Shown here one piece after another: positions 1 through 5,501 of a stretch of 5,501 bases of DNA. The notes below the pieces were generated by a model, which did not search any database, had not been told where the DNA came from, and saw only the letters and a list, made by a program, of their open reading frames with translations. A program made the translations under genes and the position numbers. How positions within the stretch are numbered: position 1 is the first letter of the stretch; each line of letters begins with the position of its first letter. This stretch comes from an uncultured Actinomycetes bacterium. GTDB taxonomy: Bacteria; Actinomycetota; Thermoleophilia; Miltoncostaeales; Miltoncostaeaceae. The stretch covers positions 1 to 5,501 of the forward strand of contig CAIYRJ010000368.1 of the NCBI GenBank assembly GCA_903928615.1, in the 5' to 3' direction.

Positions 1-30
1 CCGGGTCCGCCGCCGCTCCGGCCTGCGAAC

Positions 31-489
31 ATGCGCACCGTGACCACGAAGTCGGAACGCGCCGAGTGGGCGCGCCACGCCGAGGCCAGCATCAGCGCGG
101 CGGGACTGCGCGCGGGCGGCGCCCGCAAGGCGGTCGTCGACCTGCTCGCCCAGCAGGACTGCTGCCTGAGCGCCCAGGAGATCCGCGACGCCCTCGCGGC
201 CGAGGCCGGACCCACCCCCGGCATGGCCAGCGTGTACCGGGCCCTCGACACGCTCGCCGACCTGCACCTCGTCCACCGGGTCGACCTGGGCCAGGTGGCC
301 AAGTACGAGCCCGCGCACCCCGGAGGCGATCACCATCACCACGCGGTGTGCCGCGAGTGCGGCGCGGTGGTGCCGATCGAGGACGACGACGTGGAGGCCG
401 CCATCCACGCGATGGCCGACCGCCTGGCCTTCGACGTCGAGGGGCACGACATCACCCTGCGCGGTCGGTGCGCCCGCTGCGCGCGGTGA
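31..489 (+). CDS. zur: Fur-superfamily metal-dependent repressor, probably Zur (zinc uptake regulator)
   Basis: This 152-residue protein has the Fur-family layout. A winged-helix DNA-binding domain occupies about residues 20-83, with the recognition-helix signature GMASVYRALDTLADLHLV (64-81). A metal-binding dimerisation domain follows. Visible metal ligands are a run of four histidines (101-104), the structural zinc cysteines C107xxC110 and C147xxC150, and H139 in the GHDITLRGRC segment. Having two CxxC pairs is typical of Fur, Zur and PerR proteins that hold a structural Zn. The Zur call rests on the nearby zinc ABC importer and its Fur/Zur-type operator at 5427-5441; sequence alone does not exclude Fur or another metal specificity. 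The ATG at 31 is the first in the window, but the frame is open back to base 1 and no clear Shine-Dalgarno is visible, so an upstream start is possible. GTG at 40 is an alternative. The next gene on the same strand starts 55 nt downstream. Confidence 0.85.
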   Translation: MRTVTTKSERAEWARHAEASISAAGLRAGGARKAVVDLLAQQDCCLSAQEIRDALAAEAGPTPGMASVYRALDTLADLHLVHRVDLGQVAKYEPAHPGGDHHHHAVCRECGAVVPIEDDDVEAAIHAMADRLAFDVEGHDITLRGRCARCAR

Positions 490-544
490 CGTCTCGGGGC
501 GTGGCCCGGCGCATCGCCGCGATCGCCCAGTAGCCTCGCGGGAC

Positions 545-1756
545 ATGGATTCCCCCGTACTCCCGTCGAAGGGCCGCACGCTGCGCGGCGCGCTGAAGCC
601 CGACACGCAGGCGCCCCTGCTCTGGCGGCCGGCGATCGCCGTGGCGCTCGCCTCCACGCTGGCCGGATGGCTCACGTGGCTGGCGGGCTATCGCCCTCCG
701 GAGATCGCGCGCGTCGTCGAGAGCAACTTCTTCCTCGGGGCGCACCTCGACTTCGAGTACCAGCTGCTCGTGGTGGCGAAGGTGCTGCCGGCCGTGTTCG
801 TGGCGTGGTTCGTGATGATGGCCGCCACCTTCGTGCCGCGGAAGAAGAGCCTGCCGTCCGCGCTGATGGCCGGCGTCGCCATGCTGGCGACGCTGTTCCT
901 CGCGTGGGGAGCGGTGAAGAGCCCATGGGCGGTCGGCGCCGTCATGGCCGTGGTGATCGCCATGGGTCCGCTCACCCGCCGCCACGGCGGGGCCGGCGCC
1001 GGGCTCGCCATGCTCGTGGCCGTCGCGTTCTTCTTCTTCGCGGTCATGGGCATCGCCAAGGACCTCGACCCCGAGGGCGTGCTGGTGCAGGCCGCCATCG
1101 GCACCGGCGCGGCCGTGGTGGTGCTGGTGGTCCTGTGGATCATCCGCCGCCTCACGGGCTTCGCCCTCATCCAGCAGCCACCCGCGAAGCCCAGGAGCAC
1201 GGAGAAGCCACCACCGTTCTTCTCGGGCGGCCTCGCCATGCGGCAGGCGCTGTTGCTCGGCGCACTGCTCGGCACCACCGCCGGCCTCTGGGCCGCCACG
1301 AAGAACCACAACTACTTCTGGGTGATGGTGACCTTCTGGGCCATCACGCAGGCCACCCCCGATGCCACATTCGACCGCGGCATCAAGCGCGTGGTGGGCG
1401 TGATGGTGGGCTGCCTGCTCATCGGCGGCCTCGCCGTGGTGGCCCAGCCCGACGTGGTGGTCACCGTGGGCTTCGTCATGCTCTATGTCGGCGTCGTCTT
1501 CTGGGCGCGCAACTACACCGTGTACATCGCGTCGATCACGATGATGACGGTGGCCCTGCATGGCGACCTCGAGAACTACTCATTCGGGCACTGGGTGCTG
1601 CTGCGCCTGGCCGACACCGCCGTGGGCCTGGTGATCGGCTTCACCGCCTACTGGCTGGTCATCACCCTGCCGGAGATCCGCAGGGCGCGGAGGGAGGGCG
1701 CGCTCGCCCCGGGGGCCACGGCAGGAAGCGGGCCACCGCCCCCCGACGGCACCTAG
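545..1756 (+). CDS. FUSC-like (aromatic-acid exporter/fusaric-acid-resistance-like) integral membrane protein
   Basis: This 403-residue protein has about twelve hydrophobic segments in two blocks. The first block has about six (roughly 29-48, 75-96, 104-122, 126-141, 152-170, 182-201). A proline-rich polar linker (211-226) follows, then a second block of about six (236-251, 256-270, 282-299, 303-321, 324-338, 351-373). The second block matches the FUSC_2 pattern: RQALLLGALLGTTAG, then a basic DRGIKRVVGVMVGCLL stretch after a W-rich helix pair, then a late LRLADTAVGLVIG helix. The tail is hydrophilic and rich in proline and glycine. FUSC-type proteins include exporters of aromatic acids and toxic compounds, but the substrate here is unknown. 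No cytosolic insertion as in AaeB/YccS is evident. The 55-nt gap from the repressor gene allows co-transcription. Only a weak GGGA sits before the ATG. Its stop overlaps that of the convergent paralogue at 1753-2709. Family call fairly firm, function unknown. Confidence 0.8.
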   Translation: MDSPVLPSKGRTLRGALKPDTQAPLLWRPAIAVALASTLAGWLTWLAGYRPPEIARVVESNFFLGAHLDFEYQLLVVAKVLPAVFVAWFVMMAATFVPRKKSLPSALMAGVAMLATLFLAWGAVKSPWAVGAVMAVVIAMGPLTRRHGGAGAGLAMLVAVAFFFFAVMGIAKDLDPEGVLVQAAIGTGAAVVVLVVLWIIRRLTGFALIQQPPAKPRSTEKPPPFFSGGLAMRQALLLGALLGTTAGLWAATKNHNYFWVMVTFWAITQATPDATFDRGIKRVVGVMVGCLLIGGLAVVAQPDVVVTVGFVMLYVGVVFWARNYTVYIASITMMTVALHGDLENYSFGHWVLLRLADTAVGLVIGFTAYWLVITLPEIRRARREGALAPGATAGSGPPPPDGT

Positions 1757-2709
1757 GGCGCGAGGGCCTTCGTCGGCGCGTCGGATGCCGTCACGTGCCG
1801 CACCCCCCACGCGATGGCCACCGCCGCGACGGCCACGAGCGCCACCCCGATCGCCGAGGCCTCGATGCGCGCGGCATCGAGGCCCACGAGGTCGTTGCCC
1901 GCCGACACCAGCATCACCACGGCAGCGGACTCGAAGAACGCGTAGTAGGTGTAGTTCTTCTTCATGATCGCGAAGGCGGGCACGAGCAGCGCGAAGCCGA
2001 TCAGGTAGAAGGCCCACTGCGGCAGCGGGATGAGCGACAGCGGGATGACGATGAGCAACCCCCCGATGGTGCCGATGAGCCGCTCCCTCCCCCGCTTTGT
2101 GTCGTCACCCTGCGCGACCGGCGGGATGACCACGATGAGGGTGAGCGCCACCCAGTAGCCATGCGGCATGCCCGTCGCGACGGCGATCGACGTGCCCGCC
2201 ACGAAGAGGGCCGCCACGAGGGCCCCCGAGGTGGCCTCATGGCCCGCCCACTTCTCGTTTCCGGGCACCGTGGGCTTGGTGCCGAGCCGCTTGCCGAGCA
2301 GGACCCCGAGGGCGCTTCCGAGGACGGCGAAGAGCCCCGTGAGCAGCGCATCGCGGGTGCTCACGACCTCGGTGACCATCGCCGGCACCAGGCCGGCGTA
2401 CAGGAGCGCGGACATGGCGCCCGATGGGAAGCCGATGCCCGCCGTGAGCCCCACGAAGCCCATCACGATCACCCATCCCCAGCCGTAGCCCACCATCGAG
2501 GTGACCACGGCGTAGGCGCCGATCAGGGGAACCATCCAGGCGGCGCGATGCCAGCCCGACCGCACGCATGCCGACACCGTCGCGACGATGCCCATCAGCG
2601 TGGCGGCGGCGGCGCCCGGACCGGCCACCACGTAGGCGATGACCATCGGCGCGATGAGCACGATGATGATGACTCCCACCACGCGCGCGATGCGCGCGCC
2701 GAGCGACAT
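1753..2709 (-). CDS. FUSC-like integral membrane protein, last gene of the zinc-import operon
   Basis: From the ATG at 2709 this is a 318-residue protein, beginning MSLGARIARVVGV. It has about ten to twelve hydrophobic segments: a first block at about 8-140, a polar linker at about 141-158 (RLGTKPTVPGNEKWAGHEAT) and a FUSC_2-like second block at about 162-302. It resembles the protein at 545-1756: HGYWVALT against HNYFWVMVT, the KRGRERLIGTIGG loop against DRGIKRVVGVMVG, and KNYTYYAFF against RNYTVYIAS. The two are therefore paralogues with the same two-block plan. The start at 2709 was preferred over the longer frame from 2748 because it lies 1 nt after the ATPase stop (TAG-G-ATG), and because the extra 13 residues are polar and overlap the ATPase's His-rich tail. 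A GGAGAG lies 13 nt upstream of 2709, rather far for a Shine-Dalgarno, so translation is probably coupled to the ATPase gene. Substrate unknown; a role in zinc homeostasis is inferred from operon position only. Confidence 0.8.
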   Translation of the reverse strand: MSLGARIARVVGVIIIVLIAPMVIAYVVAGPGAAAATLMGIVATVSACVRSGWHRAAWMVPLIGAYAVVTSMVGYGWGWVIVMGFVGLTAGIGFPSGAMSALLYAGLVPAMVTEVVSTRDALLTGLFAVLGSALGVLLGKRLGTKPTVPGNEKWAGHEATSGALVAALFVAGTSIAVATGMPHGYWVALTLIVVIPPVAQGDDTKRGRERLIGTIGGLLIVIPLSLIPLPQWAFYLIGFALLVPAFAIMKKNYTYYAFFESAAVVMLVSAGNDLVGLDAARIEASAIGVALVAVAAVAIAWGVRHVTASDAPTKALAP

Positions 2710-2710
2710 C

Positions 2711-3550
2711 CTAGTGGTGGTGCTCTCCGTGCCCATGGTCGTGATCATGCCCGATCACCGGACCACGCACGTGGGGAGCCCCGGGGCCGTGGTGGTGATC
2801 GTGCCCATGGTGGGGATCGATCACCACGGGGCCGGTGGCGTCGGAGATGACCACGCCGAAGGCCTGCGCCAGCGCATCGGCGGTGAGGGCCTCATCCGGG
2901 GGCCCGCACGCCACCACCCGCTCGGCCACGAGCAGCACCAGGTCGGCCCGCTGCGCCTCGCGCACGTCGTGCGTGGCCGTGACGATCACCGAGCCCCGCT
3001 CCCGTTCGGAGTCCATCACGGAGAGGTACCGCTCGCGGCTCGCGGCATCGAGCCCGGCCGTGGGCTCGTCGAGCAGCAGCACGTCGGCGCGTCGGCAGAG
3101 CGCCTGCGCGAGGTGCACTCGCTGGCACTGGCCGCCGGAGAGCGTGCCCAGCGGCTGGTCCGCGAGGTCGGTGATGCCCATGGCCGCCATGGCGTCATCC
3201 ACCATGCCCTGGTCGTCCCTGCGCAGCCTGCCGGTGAGGCCCCGGGCGGGCCAGCGCCCCATGCACACCACGTCGCGCGAGCGGATGGGCAGCAGGAAGC
3301 CCTGCTCGTGCGACTGCGACAGGTACGACACGGTGGCGCGACCGCGCCCATCGCCCGGGATCACCGCGGCGCTGCCGGCGATGGGCGCGATGAGACCGGC
3401 GAGCGTCTTGAGCAGGGTGCTCTTGCCCGACCCGTTGGTGCCGATGACCGCCAGCCACTGACCGGCGTCCAGCGCCAGGTCGATGCCATCCACCACGGGG
3501 TGCCCTCCGTACCCCACCGAGAGCCCACGGCACGTGATCGTGGCGCTCAC
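2711..3550 (-). CDS. znuC: Zinc ABC transporter ATP-binding subunit with His-rich C-terminal tail
   Basis: Read from GTG 3550, this is a 279-residue ABC ATPase that powers import through the adjacent permease. All the catalytic motifs are present: Walker A GTNGSGKST (37-45), Q-loop Q79 (YLSQ), signature LSGGQ (137-141), Walker B VLLLDEP (157-163), D-loop GLD (166-168) and switch histidine H194 (ATHD). The core ends near residue 245. A 33-residue tail (247-279) follows with 14 histidines plus Asp and Gly, a likely Zn-binding or zinc-sensing extension. The GTG start is supported by a 4-nt GTGA overlap with the permease stop and by GGAG 8 nt upstream. A frame open further upstream (to 3997) only shadows the permease gene. 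The FUSC-like gene begins 1 nt after its stop. By family this is the ZnuC/AztA/MntA-type branch; zinc is favoured over manganese by the binding protein's ligands and the His-rich segments. Confidence 0.92.
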   Translation of the reverse strand: MSATITCRGLSVGYGGHPVVDGIDLALDAGQWLAVIGTNGSGKSTLLKTLAGLIAPIAGSAAVIPGDGRGRATVSYLSQSHEQGFLLPIRSRDVVCMGRWPARGLTGRLRRDDQGMVDDAMAAMGITDLADQPLGTLSGGQCQRVHLAQALCRRADVLLLDEPTAGLDAASRERYLSVMDSERERGSVIVTATHDVREAQRADLVLLVAERVVACGPPDEALTADALAQAFGVVISDATGPVVIDPHHGHDHHHGPGAPHVRGPVIGHDHDHGHGEHHH

Positions 3551-4368
3551 GATGCGTGCTCCGGGTGCGGCCGGCGCGATGGCACGAGCGCCTGCGCGAT
3601 CGCCACGACGAAGAAGATGACCACGGCCGTGAGCACCACCGACGCCCCGGCGGCGAGGTCGTAGTGCCACGAGAGCAGCAGGCCGATGTAGGTGCTCGCG
3701 ATGCCGATGGCTGCCGCCACGAGCATCATCGACCCCAATCGCCGGGTGATGAGCGCCGCTGCGCCCGCCGGGGCGAGCAGCATGCCGAACACCAGCAGGG
3801 CGCCCACCACGATGAACGAGGCCACCACCGTGATGGCGATCATCCCGAGCAGCACGGCCTCGATGAGCCCCACCCGGTAGCCCGCCACGCGGGCCTGGTC
3901 GGGGTCCATCGCCATCAGCAGCATGGGACGACGCAGCAGCCAGGCGAGCGCCACCACGACCACGGCCACGCCCGCCTGCCAGGCGATCTGCGTCCACGTG
4001 ACGCCCAGCACCTCGCCGAAGAGGATGTCCGTGAGGCTTCCCGCGAAGTCATCGGATCGCGAGATGATCACCACCCCGAGGGCCAGCATGCCGACGAACA
4101 GCAGGCCGATCGCCACGTCGGACGACAGCCGGGTGCGCCGGCTGATCGTGGCCACGCCGCCCATCATCACCGCGGCTCCCGCCAGCGCGCCGATCACGGA
4201 CGGTATGCCGATGAGCAGGGCCGCGGCGATGCCGGGCAGCACGCCGTGCGCGAGGGCGTCGCCCAGGAACGCCATGCCGCGCAGCACCGTGATGGTGCCC
4301 ACCACGGCCGTGGCGATCGCGATGACGATCCCCGCCACCAGCGCGCGCTGCATGAACGCGCTCTGCAC
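3547..4368 (-). CDS. znuB: Zinc ABC transporter permease subunit (ABC-3 family)
   Basis: This is a multi-spanning permease of the ABC-3 family (ZnuB/MntB/AztB type), 273 residues from GTG 4368, with about eight or nine membrane segments. Diagnostic stretches are MQRAL (6-10), LRGMAFLGDALAHGVLPG (29-46, the most conserved family block), SSDVAIGLLF (82-91), SLTDILFGEVLGV (111-123), DPDQARVAGYRV (155-166, the likely ATPase-coupling loop), VGALLVFGMLLAPAGAA (188-204) and SWHYDLAAG (233-241). It forms the metal channel between the lipoprotein and the ATPase. Its stop overlaps the ATPase GTG by 4 nt. It begins 28 nt after the lipoprotein stop if GTG 4368 (GGGA 7 nt upstream) is the start. However, the in-frame residues just before it, LDILWDPF, look like the usual N-terminus of the family. 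A CTG at 4392 would include them and has a GGGGG 8 nt upstream. The family call is firm; the N-terminus is not. Confidence 0.92.
   Translation of the reverse strand: MQSAFMQRALVAGIVIAIATAVVGTITVLRGMAFLGDALAHGVLPGIAAALLIGIPSVIGALAGAAVMMGGVATISRRTRLSSDVAIGLLFVGMLALGVVIISRSDDFAGSLTDILFGEVLGVTWTQIAWQAGVAVVVVALAWLLRRPMLLMAMDPDQARVAGYRVGLIEAVLLGMIAITVVASFIVVGALLVFGMLLAPAGAAALITRRLGSMMLVAAAIGIASTYIGLLLSWHYDLAAGASVVLTAVVIFFVVAIAQALVPSRRPHPEHAS
3559..3562 (-). promoter_or_regulatory. Shine-Dalgarno GGAG for the ABC ATPase
   Basis: GGAG on the - strand lies 8 nt before GTG 3550, inside the last codons of the permease gene. Together with the GTGA stop/start overlap it fixes the ATPase start at this GTG. 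Confidence 0.6.
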
Positions 4369-4396
4369 GAATGGGTCCCACAGGATGTCCAGCGGG

Positions 4397-5407
4397 TCAG
4401 CCCCCGGTGTTGGCGAGCGCCGACGAGATGCGGCGCGCGAGCTCCTGGATATACGTGGCGTACGTGCCGTCCGCCGGAACGGCCTCGGTGCCCAGCTCCA
4501 CGAGCGTCGCGCCCGTCTGGTTGACGATCGCGTCGGCCACGGCGTTGGGCAGCCCGGTCTCGGTGAACACCACCCGCACCCCGGCCTTCTCCATGGCGTC
4601 CTCGAGTTCCTTCAGGTGGGCCGCCGACACCTGCCCCTGCGACGACAGCGACGGCGTCACCGCCCCCACGACGCCGAGGTCGTAGCGGTCGGCGAGGTAT
4701 CCGAGCGACTCGTGCCCGGTCACGAGGTTGCGGGCGCTCTCGGGGATCTTCGCGAAGTCGGCGGCGATGCGGGCGTCGATGTCCTTGACCGCAGTGGCCG
4801 CGCGGGATCCCTGGGCCGAGATGTCGGCACCCGTCGCCTTCCTCACCGCGGCGGGAAGCGCCGCGAGCACCCTGCGCACCTGCGCGGGGTCGGTCCAGAA
4901 GTGGGGATCGCCGGCGCCGTGGTCGTGCGACTCCTCGCCCTCATGGCCGTGGTCGTCCTCCCCGGCGTGCGCGTCCTTTCCCGCCACCGCGCGCACCGCG
5001 ATGTGGTCGGTCGCCGTGAACACCGGCACGCCATCCGCGCGCGCCTGCTGCACGGCCTCCTCGAGCCCCTGCTCCAGGCCCAGGCCGTTCTGCACGATCA
5101 TGTCGGCCGACTGCAGGGCGGCCACATCCTTCGCCGACGGCCTCCACTCGTGGGGATCGCTGCCGTTGGGCATCACGACCTCCACCCTCGCCGCATCGCC
5201 CACCGCGTCGCGCACGATCGCCCCGAGCAGGGGCGTGGTCACCGCGATCACCGGAGCGTCCGGCGGCACGGTGGTGCCGGAATTCGCCGCCGTGGTGCCG
5301 CCCGCGCCGGACCCGCCGCAGGCGGAGAGCACCAGCGGGATGGCGGCCAGGAGCACGACGAGTAGTGCTGCGAGAAAGGGGTGGTTCCGAGGGCGGAGGC
5401 GTGTCAT
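4397..5407 (-). CDS. znuA: Zinc-binding lipoprotein of an ABC importer (cluster A-I solute-binding protein)
   Basis: This 336-residue extracytoplasmic zinc receptor has a basic N-terminus (MTRLRPRNH), a hydrophobic stretch at 11-27 and a lipobox LSAC with acylated C30, so it is a membrane-anchored lipoprotein. A Gly/Thr/Ser-rich linker (31-48) precedes the two-lobed binding fold. Likely metal ligands are H86 in NGSDPHEW, H169 in GDPHFW and H232 in GHESLGY, with E308 (LGTEAV) where Mn-type members have Asp. His at 232, where Mn-binding relatives have Glu, favours zinc. A charged loop (145-167) with H147, H153, H155, H161 and H163 just before H169 is the His-rich loop typical of ZnuA-type proteins. 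The ATG at 5407 is the only early Met; upstream is only a G-rich stretch (GGGTGGGGG) as a possible ribosome site. It is the first gene of the operon, downstream of the palindrome at 5427-5441. The permease follows 28 nt after the stop. Confidence 0.92.
   Translation of the reverse strand: MTRLRPRNHPFLAALLVVLLAAIPLVLSACGGSGAGGTTAANSGTTVPPDAPVIAVTTPLLGAIVRDAVGDAARVEVVMPNGSDPHEWRPSAKDVAALQSADMIVQNGLGLEQGLEEAVQQARADGVPVFTATDHIAVRAVAGKDAHAGEDDHGHEGEESHDHGAGDPHFWTDPAQVRRVLAALPAAVRKATGADISAQGSRAATAVKDIDARIAADFAKIPESARNLVTGHESLGYLADRYDLGVVGAVTPSLSSQGQVSAAHLKELEDAMEKAGVRVVFTETGLPNAVADAIVNQTGATLVELGTEAVPADGTYATYIQELARRISSALANTGG
4401..4405 (-). promoter_or_regulatory. G-run that could act as ribosome binding site for a CTG start of the permease
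   Basis: GGGGG on the - strand overlaps the last two glycine codons of the lipoprotein gene. It lies 8 nt before the in-frame CTG at 4392. It can pair with the CCUCC anti-Shine-Dalgarno through one G-U pair. It matters only if the permease begins at CTG rather than at GTG 4368. Confidence 0.25.
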
Positions 5408-5426
5408 GCCCCCACCCTACACTAAA

Positions 5427-5441
5427 TGAGAATGGTTCTCA
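5427..5441. promoter_or_regulatory. Putative Zur box (operator of the zinc-import operon)
   Basis: TGAGAATGGTTCTCA is a perfect 6-bp inverted repeat (TGAGAA/TTCTCA) around a 3-nt centre. It fits the 7-1-7 Fur-family operator plan (compare TGATAAT-N-ATTATCA), with one mismatched pair next to the centre, and resembles known bacterial Zur boxes. It is an AT-richer island in very GC-rich DNA and ends 19 nt before the lipoprotein ATG, so a bound repressor would cover the core promoter or the transcription start. A convincing -35/-10 pair could not be fixed; TAGTGT (5424-5419 on the - strand) is a weak -10 candidate. Binding by the repressor encoded at 31-489 is inferred. Confidence 0.82.
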
Positions 5442-5450
5442 CCCTCAGGT

Positions 5451-5501
5451 TCACTCGCCGGCCGGGGGCCCTTCGGGGTCCCACCTGCGCAGGATCTCCT
5501 C
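5451..5501 (-). CDS. Possible 3' end of an upstream gene (partial, 16 residues)
   Basis: On the - strand the window opens in a frame reading EEILRRWDPEGPPAGE followed by TGA (5453-5451). The residues look like a normal protein C-terminus, an amphipathic helix followed by a Pro/Gly tail. If real, the gene ends 9 nt before the putative Zur box and runs in the same direction as the zinc operon. The piece is too short to assign a family, and chance is possible because stops are rare in such GC-rich DNA. Confidence 0.4.
   Translation of the reverse strand, partial: EEILRRWDPEGPPAGE

Noticed and set aside
519..526. GCGATCGC palindrome between the repressor and the first FUSC gene
   Set aside because: It is a single short GC-rich palindrome without similarity to the AT-richer box at 5427-5441. 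It could be an operator of something else, but nothing supports that.
1743..1776. CCGACG/CGTCGG inverted repeat spanning the convergent stops, a possible bidirectional terminator
   Set aside because: The stem is 6-7 bp with a loop of over 20 nt, and no T-run lies on either side. It falls within both reading frames and is too weak to call.
2710..2748. Longer start at 2748 for the second FUSC-like gene
   Set aside because: It would add 13 polar residues (MITTMGTESTTTR) over the ATPase His-tail codons, and no ribosome site precedes that ATG. The start at 2709 abuts the ATPase stop.
667..2850. Very long open frame (727 codons) on the + strand
   Set aside because: Its translation is Arg/Gly/His/Pro-rich low-complexity and runs across two well-supported membrane protein genes. 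It is a GC-bias shadow.
3551..3997. N-terminal extension of the ATPase reading frame (about 149 residues)
   Set aside because: It overlaps the well-supported permease gene on the same strand, is Ala/Gly/Arg/His-rich in the way of shadow frames, and contains no domain. The GTG at 3550 has overlap and ribosome-site support.
5465..5482. Strong hairpin on the + strand: GGGGCCC and GGGTCCC around a TTCG tetraloop
   Set aside because: No + strand gene precedes it and no T-run follows. On the - strand, where genes run, the G-T pair becomes an A-C mismatch. It lies in probable coding sequence, so it is most likely GC-rich coincidence.

Overview
The window is very GC-rich, with strong G/C preference at third codon positions, GTG starts and tightly overlapping genes. 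This suggests a high-GC actinobacterium, though nothing here fixes a genus. It is a compact zinc-homeostasis locus with almost no non-coding DNA.

Layout: on the + strand, a Fur-superfamily repressor gene (31-489, best read as Zur) is followed by a 12-segment FUSC-like membrane protein gene (545-1756). On the - strand, read from right to left, lie a zinc-binding lipoprotein gene (4397-5407), an inner-membrane permease gene (3547-4368, start uncertain), an ABC ATPase gene (2711-3550) and a second FUSC-like membrane protein gene (1753-2709). Gaps or overlaps inside this operon are 28 nt or less. The two FUSC-like genes converge and share a CTAG tetranucleotide that holds both stop codons. The last 51 bases look like the 3' end of a further - strand gene.

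Working model: the lipoprotein captures Zn(II) outside the membrane, the permease and ATPase import it, and the repressor shuts the operon off when zinc is sufficient. A 15-bp inverted repeat (TGAGAA-TGG-TTCTCA, 5427-5441), 19 nt upstream of the lipoprotein start, is a convincing Fur/Zur-type operator. The window shows no comparable box in front of the repressor or the + strand FUSC gene, although the repressor's upstream region is mostly outside the window.

The unusual part is the pair of FUSC-like proteins: one is the terminal gene of the zinc-import operon, 1 nt after the ATPase stop, and its paralogue lies just behind the repressor gene. The ATPase also carries a 33-residue tail with 14 histidines. 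It may have arisen partly by an in-frame internal duplication.
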